A DNA stretch of 64,000 nucleotides, taken from NCBI RefSeq assembly GCF_000297395.2, contig NZ_HF570108.1:4099822-4163821 (forward strand). The letters are read 5' to 3'. The notes under the pieces were generated by a model. The model was not told the DNA's origin. It did not search any database and saw nothing but the letters and a program-made list of their open reading frames with translations. This DNA is from Micromonospora lupini str. Lupac 08. Lineage in GTDB: Bacteria; Actinomycetota; Actinomycetes; Mycobacteriales; Micromonosporaceae. Numbering within the stretch: position 1 is the first letter of the stretch; every line of letters starts with the position of its first letter. This document shows positions 1 to 7,982 of this stretch, one piece after another. The position numbers were made by a program, and so were the translations under genes.

Positions 1-61
1 GAGCCCGGCGAGGAGGTGCCGGACGGTCCGCCGGGGACGCGGGCGTACGGATGTAGCACGA

Positions 62-75
62 GATGTCATGACATC
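62..75. promoter_or_regulatory. perfect 14-bp palindrome, possible operator
   Basis: GATGTCATGACATC is a perfect dyad in the gene-free left end of the window. It could bind a dimeric repressor controlling a gene left of the window. No partner regulator is visible, so the role is inferred only from symmetry. Confidence 0.35.
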
Positions 76-171
76 GCCTGTCGATAGGGCGTTACGGACG
101 CCACGCGGGTGGAGGATCGGATTTCGCCCGTGGTGCCATGGGTGGTGCCGCCGATGCGGCGCCGCGGGTCG

Positions 172-183
172 GAGAGCGCTCTC
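172..183. promoter_or_regulatory. LacI-type palindromic operator candidate
   Basis: GAGAGCGCTCTC is a perfect 12-bp palindrome with the central GCGC typical of LacI-family operators, close to the actinobacterial CebR box. It lies beyond the 3' end of the ROK gene, so it most likely serves a gene that starts left of the window on the minus strand. Confidence 0.45.
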
Positions 184-229
184 GTAGGAGTGTTGCGGCG
201 AGATTGCGGCGGCGTCAAGACATCGATCT

Positions 230-263
230 ATAACTTCGTTATTTATCCCGAGCTTCGGGTTTT
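230..263 (+). terminator. AT-rich inverted repeat and hairpin with T-tract
   Basis: ATAAC-ttc-GTTAT (230-242) is followed by CCCGA-gct-TCGGG (247-259) and TTTTGTG. The second hairpin plus T-run looks like an intrinsic terminator reading rightwards. In the other direction it follows the ROK stop codon and is followed by an A/T-rich stretch, so it may act for both strands. The rest of positions 1-297 shows no gene, only the two palindromes listed separately. Confidence 0.5.
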
Positions 264-297
264 GTGTAATTTGCCGAGGGCGGTGCCGTCGCCCCGC

Positions 298-1497
298 TCA
301 GCGGCGGACGCCACCCTCGGTGAGGAAGCGGGCGATCGGGAGGGTCGCCGCTCCCAGGGCCACCGCGTCCACGCCGAGCCGGCACAGCTCGATCGACGCC
401 TGCTCGTACGGCTGGCGCAGCGCCTGCCGACCGGCGGCCTCGCGCACGGCCGGCAGCAGGTCGCCCAGCACCATCGCCGCCCAGCCGCCGAGGACCACCC
501 GCTCCGGGTTGAACAGGTTGATCAGGTTGGCCACCCCCGCGCCGAGGTAGCCCGCGGTGTCGTCCAGCACCCGGCGGGCGGTGGCCGAGGAGTCGGCGGC
601 GGCGACGAGCGCGGAGAGCTGCGACTCCTCGTCCACGCCCGGCACCTGGCGACCCCGACGCGCCTCGCGGTAGCGGTCGATGATCGCCTCCGCCCCCACG
701 TACGCCTCCAGGCAGCCGCGCGCGCCGCAGCGGCAGGCCCGGCCGCCGTACACCAGGGTGGTGTGCCCCCACTCCCCCGCGCTGCTGGACGCGCCCCGGT
801 AGGTGACGCCGTTGGTGACCACTGCCGCGCCCACGCCGGAGCCGACAAGTGCGAAGACGGCGTGCCGGGCGCCGCGCCCGGCGCCGAACCACATCTCGGC
901 CTGGCCGAGGGTCTTCGCGCCGTTGTCGATGTGCAGCGGCAGGTCGGTGCCCGCGCCGATGAGGCGTTCCAGCGGCACCCGGTCCCAGCCGAGGGCCTGG
1001 GCGTGCACGACCGCCTCGACGCCCTGCTCGACCACGCCGGAGACACCGATGCCGACGCCGAGGACGTCGGCGGTGGCCACCCGGGCCTGGCCGGTGACCG
1101 CCTCGATGCCGGCCAGCACGTGCCCGGCGACCACGGCGGGCTCGGTGCGCGCCGGGTCGAGCGGGTACTCGATGCTGGCGAGCAGGCTCATCGCGAAGTC
1201 GAACAGCTCGACGCGGACCCGGGTCTCGCCGACGTCCACGCCGATCACGAAGGCGTACCGGGGGGCGACCCGCAGCAGCATGCTGGGGCGGCCACCGTCG
1301 GACTCGGCGGCGCCGGCCTCGGCCACGACGCCCTCGTCGATCAGGTCGGCCACCACGTTGCTCACCGCCGGCTGACTCAGCCCGGTGCTGCGCACCAGAT
1401 CCTGCCGGGTGAGCGGAGCGTCGAGGAAGAGCTTCGTCAGCAGGGCGGACCTGTTGCGCAGCCGGACGCTCCGGTTGGTGGCTCGTGCCAGCTCCAC
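298..1497 (-). CDS. ROK family transcriptional regulator
   Basis: Sugar-responsive repressor of the NagC/XylR (ROK) family, 399 aa, the usual length. An N-terminal winged helix-turn-helix (about residues 15-65) is followed by a sugar-kinase-like fold. The ROK zinc site is intact: H245 in GEWGH and C255, C257, C262 in CRCGARGC. The GTG start has a good ribosome site (GAGG, 6 nt upstream). It diverges from a sugar ABC importer and beta-glucosidase operon and very probably represses it through the inverted repeat at 1573-1592. The inducer is not readable from sequence; a beta-glucoside or its cleavage product is the natural guess. Regulatory rather than kinase function is inferred from the HTH. 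Confidence 0.9.
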   Translation of the reverse strand: MELARATNRSVRLRNRSALLTKLFLDAPLTRQDLVRSTGLSQPAVSNVVADLIDEGVVAEAGAAESDGGRPSMLLRVAPRYAFVIGVDVGETRVRVELFDFAMSLLASIEYPLDPARTEPAVVAGHVLAGIEAVTGQARVATADVLGVGIGVSGVVEQGVEAVVHAQALGWDRVPLERLIGAGTDLPLHIDNGAKTLGQAEMWFGAGRGARHAVFALVGSGVGAAVVTNGVTYRGASSSAGEWGHTTLVYGGRACRCGARGCLEAYVGAEAIIDRYREARRGRQVPGVDEESQLSALVAAADSSATARRVLDDTAGYLGAGVANLINLFNPERVVLGGWAAMVLGDLLPAVREAAGRQALRQPYEQASIELCRLGVDAVALGAATLPIARFLTEGGVRR

Positions 1498-1548
1498 TCG
1501 TCACCTCGTTCCCGTCGGCCGTTGGTGGCGACTGTAACCGCACCGTGC

Positions 1549-1577
1549 TTGACGACCCACCGGCCAGCAACTTTAAT
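1549..1577 (+). promoter_or_regulatory. promoter of the sugar ABC/GH1 operon
   Basis: TTGACG (1549-1554), a 17-bp spacer, then TTTAAT (1572-1577): near-consensus sigma-70-type promoter. Transcription would begin near 1584, giving a leader of about 150 nt before the binding-protein gene. The -10 box overlaps the operator at 1573-1592. Confidence 0.7.
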
Positions 1578-1592
1578 GACGACATTCATTAA
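1573..1592. promoter_or_regulatory. inverted-repeat operator, probably for the ROK regulator
   Basis: TTAATGA-N6-TCATTAA has 7-bp perfect arms. The repeat is AT-rich in a very GC-rich region and overlaps both the -10 box and the probable transcription start of the ABC operon. ROK regulators commonly use AT-rich inverted repeats. Assignment to the divergent ROK gene is by position. Confidence 0.65.
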
Positions 1593-1731
1593 GCCGTGAT
1601 GTAACTCCCGGGAAACGCCGACGGACCCCCGACGGCGCATCCGGAGAAACCCCGTCCGCAGCCGGCCACGTCGCCGCCCCTATCGACGACGACGGTCGGC
1701 GGACCCCCACCACGCACCGGAAGGGCTGACC

Positions 1732-3030
1732 GTGTCGAGACGACACCTCGGGATATTCACCGCCGCCGTACTGGCCGCCGCATCGCTCACCGCCTGCGGC
1801 GGCTCCGGCGACGACTCCGCCGCATCGCCCAAGACCCTCACCTACTGGGCCAGCAACCAGGGCGCCAGCCTGGAGGCCGACAAGACCACCCTCCAGCCGG
1901 AGCTGGACAAGTTCGAGAAGCAGACCGGCATCAAGGTCAACCTCGAGGTGGTCCCCTGGTCGGACCTGCTCAACCGGCTGCTCGCCGCCGCCGCCTCGGG
2001 CAAGGGCCCGGACGTGGTGAACATCGGCAACACCTGGTCGGCGTCGCTGCAGGCCACCGGCGCTCTCGTCGAGTTCGACGACGCCACCCTGCAGGCCGTC
2101 GGCGGCAAGGACCGCATCGTGCCCGCCGCGCTCGCCGCCGCCGGCGCCCCCGGCAAGCCGCCGGCCGCCGTGCCGCTCTACAGCATGGCGTACAGCCTGT
2201 ACTACAACAAGAAGGCGTTCGCCGACGCCGGCATCACCGCGCCGCCGACCACCTGGGAGCAGCTCGCCGAGGACGGCAAGAAGCTCACCAAGGGCGGCAA
2301 GTGGGGCCTCGCGATCGAGGGCGCCAACCCGTCGGAGAACGCGCACCACGCCTTCACCTTCAGCCAGCAGTACGGCGGCGACTGGTTCGACTCGGCCGGC
2401 AAGCCGACCTTCGACACCCCGCAGAACGTCTCGGCCATCAAGCGCTACGTCGACTTCATGGCCGCCGACAAGATCACCAACCCGAGCAACGCCGAGTACG
2501 CGCAGAACCAGTCGGTCTCCGACTTCGCCAACGGCAAGGCCGCCATGCTGCTGTGGCAGTCCGCCGGCTCGAACCTGAAGACGCAGAACATGGCGGCCGA
2601 CGCGTACGGGGTGGCCCCGGTGCCGTTCCTGGCCAGCCCTCCGGCCGGTGGCAAGAAGGTCAACAGCATGGTCGCCGGCATCAACATGGCGGTCTTCAAG
2701 CACACCAAGAACAAGGACGGCGCGCTGAGCTTCGTCAAGTTCATGACCAGCGACGAGGAGCAGACGCTCCTCAACAAGACGTACGGCTCGCTGCCGGCGG
2801 TCAAGACCGCGGGCGCCGACCCGGCGTTCAGCGCCCCGGAGCAGAAGAGCATCCAGGAGACGCTTGTCACCACCGCCGCCCCGCTGCCGCAGGTGCCCGA
2901 CGAGAGCACCTTCGAGACCCTGGTCGGCACCGCGATGAAGGAGTTGTTCGCCGACGCGGCGAGCGGCAAGCCGGTCACCGAGCAGTCGGTGAAGGCGAAG
3001 CTGACCGACGCGCAGCAGAAGATGCGCTGA
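1732..3030 (+). CDS. sugar ABC transporter substrate-binding lipoprotein
   Basis: Extracellular solute-binding protein (family 1), 432 aa, membrane-anchored and presenting a sugar to the two permeases encoded next. Lipoprotein signal with lipobox LTAC, acceptor Cys22, followed by a Gly/Ser/Asp-rich tether. The mature part has the family features LTYWASN, PDVVNIGNTW and YNKKAFADAG. GTG start with GGAAGGG upstream. First gene of an operon (binding protein, permease, permease, GH1) and separated from the permeases by a strong hairpin, which usually leaves the binding protein in excess. Substrate is inferred as a cellobiose-like beta-glucoside from the terminal beta-glucosidase. Confidence 0.9.
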   Translation: MSRRHLGIFTAAVLAAASLTACGGSGDDSAASPKTLTYWASNQGASLEADKTTLQPELDKFEKQTGIKVNLEVVPWSDLLNRLLAAAASGKGPDVVNIGNTWSASLQATGALVEFDDATLQAVGGKDRIVPAALAAAGAPGKPPAAVPLYSMAYSLYYNKKAFADAGITAPPTTWEQLAEDGKKLTKGGKWGLAIEGANPSENAHHAFTFSQQYGGDWFDSAGKPTFDTPQNVSAIKRYVDFMAADKITNPSNAEYAQNQSVSDFANGKAAMLLWQSAGSNLKTQNMAADAYGVAPVPFLASPPAGGKKVNSMVAGINMAVFKHTKNKDGALSFVKFMTSDEEQTLLNKTYGSLPAVKTAGADPAFSAPEQKSIQETLVTTAAPLPQVPDESTFETLVGTAMKELFADAASGKPVTEQSVKAKLTDAQQKMR

Positions 3031-3043
3031 CCCACGCAGCGCC

Positions 3044-3082
3044 GGTGGCCGTGGTCGGGCGACGAGCCCGGCCACGGCCACC
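3044..3082 (+). terminator. intercistronic hairpin after the binding-protein gene
   Basis: A 17-bp stem with one G-U pair (arms 3044-3060 and 3066-3082) closes a 5-nt loop GACGA, in the gap between binding-protein gene and first permease. There is no T-run. Its likely role is partial termination or 3'-end protection, lowering permease expression relative to the binding protein. Confidence 0.65.
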
Positions 3083-3100
3083 GCCTCCGAGAGGACCCCG

Positions 3101-4093
3101 ATGGCAACCAGCACCACCGCGCCGAACGCCGACCGGCGCGTACCCCGGGCCGGGTCACCCGCCCGGGGGGCCGCCCGCCGGCCGCGCGGCCCCCGCCGCT
3201 CGCTCCTGCCGTACCTGCTGCTCGCCCCGGCCATCGTGCTGGAACTCGCCATCCACGTGATCCCGATGGTGGTCGGGGTCTGGATGAGCCTGCTGGAGCT
3301 GACCCAGTTCCACATCCGGGACTGGTCCACCGCGCCCTTCGTCGGGCTGGAGAACTACCGCGCCACACTCGACCTGAACAGCGCCGCCGGCAAGGAGCTG
3401 CTGCACTCGTTCTGGGTGACGCTGATCTACAGCGTGCTCTCGGTCGGGTTCGCCTGGCTGCTCGGCATCGCGGCGGCCGTCGTGCTGCAGAAGCCGTTTC
3501 GCGGCCGGGCCATCCTGCGGGCGCTGTTCCTCACCCCGTACGCGCTGCCGGTCTACACCGCAGTGATCACCTGGAGCTTCCTGCTGCAACGCGACACCGG
3601 CCTGGTCAATCACGTGCTCGTGGACCAGCTCGGGCTGCTCAACGAGCGGCCGTTCTGGTTGATCGGCGACAACAGCTTCTGGTCACTGCTCGTGGTGTCG
3701 GTCTGGCGCAACTGGCCGTTCGCGTTCCTGTGCCTGATGGCCGGCCTGCAGAACGTGCCCGGCGAGCTGTACGAGGCCGCCGCGATCGACGGCGCCGGGT
3801 TCTGGCGCCGACTGCGCTCGGTCACCCTGCCCATGCTGCGGCCGGTGAACCTGGTGCTGCTGCTGGTGCTGTTCCTGTGGACCTTCAACGACTTCAACAC
3901 CCCGTACGTGCTCTTCGGCGGCTCCGCGCCCGAACAGGCCGACCTCATCTCCATCCACATCTACCGCAGCTCCTTCAAGACCTGGGACTTCGGGTCGGGC
4001 TCGGCGATGTCGGTGGCGCTGCTGCTGTTCCTGCTCGTCGTCTCGGCCGCGTATCTGCTGATCACCAACCGCCGGAGGGACGACCATGCGTGA
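3101..4093 (+). CDS. sugar ABC transporter permease, MalF type
   Basis: Inner-membrane permease of a CUT1 carbohydrate importer, 330 aa. Proline/arginine-rich cytosolic N-terminus (about 1-38), then six hydrophobic segments starting near LLPYLLLAPAIVLEL. The EAA loop that contacts the ATPase is present: EAAAIDGAGFWRRLRSVTLP. ATG start with GAGAGGA 5 nt upstream. It overlaps the next permease by 8 nt, indicating translational coupling. No ATPase gene accompanies the operon; in actinomycetes a shared ATPase of the MsiK type usually serves such importers. Confidence 0.92.
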   Translation: MATSTTAPNADRRVPRAGSPARGAARRPRGPRRSLLPYLLLAPAIVLELAIHVIPMVVGVWMSLLELTQFHIRDWSTAPFVGLENYRATLDLNSAAGKELLHSFWVTLIYSVLSVGFAWLLGIAAAVVLQKPFRGRAILRALFLTPYALPVYTAVITWSFLLQRDTGLVNHVLVDQLGLLNERPFWLIGDNSFWSLLVVSVWRNWPFAFLCLMAGLQNVPGELYEAAAIDGAGFWRRLRSVTLPMLRPVNLVLLLVLFLWTFNDFNTPYVLFGGSAPEQADLISIHIYRSSFKTWDFGSGSAMSVALLLFLLVVSAAYLLITNRRRDDHA

Positions 4094-4925
4094 GACCGCA
4101 GGTGAGCGCTGGGGCCGGCGCATCGTGCTGACCCTGCTCACCCTCTTCGTCGTCATTCCGCTCTACGTGATGGTCACCTCGGCGGCGAAACCGTTGCGGG
4201 ACGTGCAGAACGGGTTCACCTGGTGGCCCAGCCGGCCCACCCTGCAACCGTTCGTCGACATGTGGAGCACCGTGCCGCTGGCCCGCTACCTGGTCAACAG
4301 CCTGGTGGTGTCGAGCGTCGCGGCGGTCTGCTCGGTGGCCGTGGCGATCTTCGCGGCGTTCGCGGTCAGCCGGTACCGGTTCCGCGGCCGGGGCGTCTTC
4401 TCGGTGACGGTGCTGTCCACCCAGATGTTCCCCGGCATCCTGTTCCTGCTGCCGCTGTTCCTCATCTACGTCAACCTGGGCAACGCCACGGGCATCGAGC
4501 TGTACGCCAGCCGCACCGGCCTGATCATCACGTACCTGACCTTCTCGCTGCCGTTCTCGATCTGGATGCTCGTCGGCTACTTCGACTCGATCCCCCGCGG
4601 GCTGGACGAGGCGGCGCAGGTCGACGGGGCCGGCCCGCTGCGCATCCTGTTCCGGGTCATCCTGCCGGCCGCCGTGCCCGGCGTCGTCGCCGTGACCGTG
4701 TACGCGTTCATGACGGCCTGGGGTGAGGTGCTGTTCGCCTCCGTGATGACCGACGAGGGCAGCCGCACCCTGGCCGTCGGCCTGCAGGGCTACTCCACCC
4801 AGTTCAACGTCTACTGGAACCAGATCATGGCGGCCTCGCTGGTGGTCAGCATCCCCGTCGTGGCCGGGTTCCTGGCCCTGCAGCGCTACTTCGTCGCCGG
4901 CCTCACCGCCGGTGCCGTCAAGTGA
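4086..4925 (+). CDS. sugar ABC transporter permease, MalG type
   Basis: Second permease of the CUT1 importer, 279 aa. Six membrane segments; EAA loop EAAQVDGAGPLRILFRVILP, and the family ending VAGLTAGAVK. It starts inside the last codons of the first permease (8-nt overlap). The two permeases would form the membrane channel that accepts substrate from the lipoprotein. The beta-glucosidase gene starts about 35 nt downstream. Confidence 0.92.
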   Translation: MRETAGERWGRRIVLTLLTLFVVIPLYVMVTSAAKPLRDVQNGFTWWPSRPTLQPFVDMWSTVPLARYLVNSLVVSSVAAVCSVAVAIFAAFAVSRYRFRGRGVFSVTVLSTQMFPGILFLLPLFLIYVNLGNATGIELYASRTGLIITYLTFSLPFSIWMLVGYFDSIPRGLDEAAQVDGAGPLRILFRVILPAAVPGVVAVTVYAFMTAWGEVLFASVMTDEGSRTLAVGLQGYSTQFNVYWNQIMAASLVVSIPVVAGFLALQRYFVAGLTAGAVK

Positions 4926-4960
4926 CTCACCCACACCCACACCCAGAGGAGAACCGACCC

Positions 4961-6337
4961 GTGCCCGACCTGTCCAAGCTGCCACCCGACTTCCTCTGGG
5001 GCGTCGCCACGGCGGCGTACCAGATCGAGGGGGCCGTCGACGTCGACGGCCGGTCGCCGTCCATCTGGGACACCTTCTCGGCGACCCCCGGCAAGGTCGA
5101 CAACGGCGACACCGGCGCGGTGGCCTGCGACCACTACCACAGGTGGCCGGAGGACCTCGCGCTGCTGCGCCGGCTCGGCGTGGACGCGTACCGGTTCTCG
5201 GTGGCCTGGCCCCGGGTGATGCCCGACGGCGTCGGCCGGGTCAACCCCGCCGGGCTGGACTTCTACGACCGGCTCGTCGACACGCTGCTCACCGACGGGA
5301 TCCGGCCGTTCGTCACGCTCTACCACTGGGATCTGCCGCAGGTGCTCCAGGACGCCGGCGGCTGGCCGGAGCGGGCCACGGCCGAGGCGTTCGCCGAGTA
5401 CGCGGCGGTGGTCGCCGCCCGCCTCGGCGACCGGGTGGCCGACTGGAACACGGTCAACGAGCCGCTCTGCGTGTGCTGGATCGGGCACCTGGACGGCAAC
5501 ATGGCCCCCGGCGAGCGGGATCTGACCCGCGCCGTGCACGCCTCGCACCACGCGCTGCTCGGGCACGGCCTGGCCACCCAGGCGATCCGGGCCAACGCCG
5601 CCCGGGAGGCGTCGGTCGGTCTGGTGCTCAACCTCAGCCCGATCGAGCCGGCGACCGACCGACCCGAGGACGTCGCGGCGGCCCGGCGCGCCGACGGGCA
5701 CGTCAACCGCTGGTGGCTGGACCCGATCCACGGACGCGGCTACCCGGCCGACATGATCGCCACGTACGGGGTGGAGCCGCCGGTGCGCGGTGACGACCTT
5801 GCGGTGATCGCCACGCCCACCGACTTCCTCGGGGTGAACTACTACTTCCGGCAACTGGTGGTCGACGACCCGACCGGCCCGGCGCCGTACGCCAAGCAGG
5901 TGCCGGTGCCCGGCTCGGTGGAGACCGCGATGGGCTGGGAGATGTACCCGGCGGGCCTGGAGCGGCTGCTCGTCGACGTGCACGAGGAGTACCGGCCGGG
6001 CCGGATCATCGTCACCGAGAGCGGCTCGGCGTGGCCGGACGAGGTCACCGCCGAGGGCACCGTCGAGGACAAGGAGCGCACCGACCACCTGGAGCAGCAC
6101 CTGGCGGCGTGCGCGTCGGCGGTGGCTCGGGGCGTGCCGCTGGACGGCTACTTCGTGTGGTCGCTGCTGGACAACTTCGAGTGGGCGTACGGCTACGACA
6201 AGCGCTTCGGGCTGGTGCACGTCGACTACGCGACCCAGCGACGGACGGTGAAGGCGAGCGGCCTGCGCTACGCGGAGCTGATCCGCGCCCACCAACGCCT
6301 CGCCCGAACCACCGACGCGACAGCGCCGGTGGCCTGA
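4961..6337 (+). CDS. GH1 family beta-glucosidase
   Basis: Cytosolic glycoside hydrolase family 1 enzyme, 458 aa from the GTG at 4961, preceded by AGAGGAGAA; an in-frame GTG at 4922 inside the permease gene is less likely. Typical N-terminus FLWGVATAAYQIEG. Acid/base E167 lies in WNTVNEP and nucleophile E353 in VTESGSAW; the usual ITENG has Ser instead of Asn here, outside the catalytic residue. Further GH1 marks are YHWDLPQ and FVWSLLDNFEW. No signal peptide, so it hydrolyses beta-glucosides such as cellobiose after import by the operon's own transporter. Organisation resembles cebEFG-bglC, but the adjacent regulator is ROK rather than LacI. Confidence 0.93.
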   Translation: MPDLSKLPPDFLWGVATAAYQIEGAVDVDGRSPSIWDTFSATPGKVDNGDTGAVACDHYHRWPEDLALLRRLGVDAYRFSVAWPRVMPDGVGRVNPAGLDFYDRLVDTLLTDGIRPFVTLYHWDLPQVLQDAGGWPERATAEAFAEYAAVVAARLGDRVADWNTVNEPLCVCWIGHLDGNMAPGERDLTRAVHASHHALLGHGLATQAIRANAAREASVGLVLNLSPIEPATDRPEDVAAARRADGHVNRWWLDPIHGRGYPADMIATYGVEPPVRGDDLAVIATPTDFLGVNYYFRQLVVDDPTGPAPYAKQVPVPGSVETAMGWEMYPAGLERLLVDVHEEYRPGRIIVTESGSAWPDEVTAEGTVEDKERTDHLEQHLAACASAVARGVPLDGYFVWSLLDNFEWAYGYDKRFGLVHVDYATQRRTVKASGLRYAELIRAHQRLARTTDATAPVA

Positions 6338-6356
6338 GACGGGGGCCGGCGGGGAT

Positions 6357-6387
6357 CCCCGGGCGCCGCATCCGGCGGCGCTCGGGG
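6357..6387 (+). terminator. terminator hairpin after beta-glucosidase
   Basis: A 13-bp stem (6357-6369 with 6375-6387, one G-U pair) around a 5-nt loop, 20 nt after the beta-glucosidase stop. No T-run, as is usual for actinomycete terminators. It separates the sugar operon from the aldehyde oxidoreductase operon. Confidence 0.65.
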
Positions 6388-6438
6388 TACGTCCGGCAGG
6401 CTCTATGCGCAATTCGCCCACTTATGTGCCACTGCCGC

Positions 6439-6444
6439 TAGTCT
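6439..6444 (+). promoter_or_regulatory. -10 box of the aldehyde oxidoreductase operon
   Basis: TAGTCT lies 6 nt before the GTG start at 6451, so transcription should begin at or next to the start codon. There is no Shine-Dalgarno sequence, in keeping with a leaderless mRNA. Confidence 0.5.
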
Positions 6445-6450
6445 GGGCCG

Positions 6451-7002
6451 GTGCGGGGCGGACCGGAGAACGAGACGACGACCGACGAGCGTCACTCGTC
6501 CCGGGTGGCGTTCGAGGTCAACGGTGACCGGCGGGAACTGACGCTTGACAACCGCACCACCCTGCTCGACGCGCTGCGCGAGCACCTGGGCCTGACCGGG
6601 GCGAAGAAGGGCTGCGACCACGGCCAGTGCGGCTCCTGCACGGTGCTGCTGGACGGCCGCCGGGCGAAGAGCTGCCTCGTCTTCACGGTCACGGTGGACG
6701 GCCGGTCGGTGCTTACCGTCGAGGGGCTCGCCGGCCCCGACGACCTGTCCCCGATGCAGGCCGCGTTCGTCGCGCACGACGCGTTCCAGTGCGGCTACTG
6801 CACCCCCGGGCAGCTCTGCTCCGCCCGGGGCATGCTCGACGAGGTCGCCCGGGGCTGGCCCAGCGCGGTCACCGAGGACCTCGACTCGCCGCCCGAGCTG
6901 ACCGACGCCGAGATCCGGGAGCGGATGGCCGGCAACCTCTGCCGCTGCGCCGCGTACCCGCACATCGTCGCGGCCATCCGCGAGACGGCGACCGCGCCGT
7001 GA
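6451..7002 (+). CDS. aldehyde oxidoreductase [2Fe-2S] subunit (PaoA/YagT-like)
   Basis: Small iron-sulfur subunit of a three-subunit xanthine-oxidase-family enzyme, 183 aa. Plant-type ferredoxin cluster ligands C55, C60, C63 and C75, then the second [2Fe-2S] site with C114, C117 (QCGYCTPGQ), C164 and C166 (NLCRCAAYP). It passes electrons from the molybdenum centre to the FAD subunit. Unlike E. coli PaoA there is no twin-arginine leader, so the enzyme is predicted to be cytosolic. Probably leaderless (TAGTCT 6 nt before GTG). It overlaps the next gene by 4 nt. Confidence 0.92.
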   Translation: MRGGPENETTTDERHSSRVAFEVNGDRRELTLDNRTTLLDALREHLGLTGAKKGCDHGQCGSCTVLLDGRRAKSCLVFTVTVDGRSVLTVEGLAGPDDLSPMQAAFVAHDAFQCGYCTPGQLCSARGMLDEVARGWPSAVTEDLDSPPELTDAEIRERMAGNLCRCAAYPHIVAAIRETATAP

Positions 7003-7982
7003 GGCCGTTCCGCTACCACCGGCCGGCCGACGTGGCCGACGCCGTCGCCGTGCTGGCCGGCGAGCCGCACGCGGCGTACCTGGGTGGCGGGACCAACCTG
7101 GTCGACCTGATGAAGCTCGGGGTGCAGCGGCCCGAGCTGCTGGTGGACGTCACCCGGCTGCCCCTGGACGCGGTCCAGGAGCTGCCCGACGGCGGGCTGC
7201 GGATCGGCGCGACGGTGCGCAACAGCGACCTCGCCGCCCGCCCGGCGGTCCGCCGCGACTACCCGGTGCTGGCCCGCGCGCTGCTCGCCGCCGCGTCCGG
7301 CCAGCTGCGCAACCTGGCCACCACCGGCGGCAACCTGTTGCAGCGCACCCGCTGCGTCTACTTCCAGGACACCGGCAAGGCCTGCAACAAGCGCGACCCG
7401 GGCAGCGGCTGCGCCGCCCTGCACGGGCAGAACCGCGACCTGGCCGTGCTGGACTGGTCCGAGCAGTGCGTCGCCACCCACCCGTCGGACCTGGCTGTCG
7501 CCCTCGCCGCGCTGGACGCCGTGGTGGAGGTGCACGACGCCGACGGCGCCCGGGACGTCCCGCTCGCCGCGCTGTACCGCTCCCCCGGCACGCATCCGGA
7601 GCGGGAGACCACCCTGGCGCGTGGCACGTTGATCACCGCCGTACGGCTGCCGGCGCTGCCGGCCGCGCGTCGCTCGGCGTACCTCAAGGTGCGCGACCGG
7701 GCCTCGTTCGCCTTCGCGGCCGGCTCGGTGGCCGCGGTCCTCGATCTCGACGGCGACGTGGTCCGCGACGTCCGTCTGGCGTACGGGGCGGTGGCGCACC
7801 GGCCGTGGCGGGCGTACCGGGCCGAGGAGGAGTTGCGGGGTCGCCCGTTCAGCCCGGAACTGGCGGCGCGGGCCGCCGACGCCGAGCTGGCCGAGGCGCG
7901 ACCGTTGCGGCACAACGGCTTCAAGCTGCCGCTGACCCGGGCCATCACGGTGCGGGTGCTCACCGAACTGGCGTCGTCGTGA
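6999..7982 (+). CDS. aldehyde oxidoreductase FAD subunit (PaoB/YagS-like)
   Basis: FAD-binding (PCMH/CO-dehydrogenase flavoprotein) subunit, 327 aa from the GTG at 6999, in a GTGA overlap with the stop of the [2Fe-2S] gene. FAD loops YLGGGTNLVDLMK and LRNLATTGGNLLQRTRC are intact. C119, C129, C138 and C157, around the segment CNKRDPGSGC, match the extra [4Fe-4S] cluster known in PaoB/4-hydroxybenzoyl-CoA-reductase-type subunits; that cofactor is inferred from homology. Overlaps the molybdenum subunit gene by 4 nt. Confidence 0.92.
   Translation: MRPFRYHRPADVADAVAVLAGEPHAAYLGGGTNLVDLMKLGVQRPELLVDVTRLPLDAVQELPDGGLRIGATVRNSDLAARPAVRRDYPVLARALLAAASGQLRNLATTGGNLLQRTRCVYFQDTGKACNKRDPGSGCAALHGQNRDLAVLDWSEQCVATHPSDLAVALAALDAVVEVHDADGARDVPLAALYRSPGTHPERETTLARGTLITAVRLPALPAARRSAYLKVRDRASFAFAAGSVAAVLDLDGDVVRDVRLAYGAVAHRPWRAYRAEEELRGRPFSPELAARAADAELAEARPLRHNGFKLPLTRAITVRVLTELASS

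Noticed and set aside
230..242. ATAACTTCGTTAT resembling the loxP arm
   Set aside because: Only a 5-bp hairpin with a 3-bp loop, no 8-bp spacer with a second arm; likely chance or part of the terminator region.
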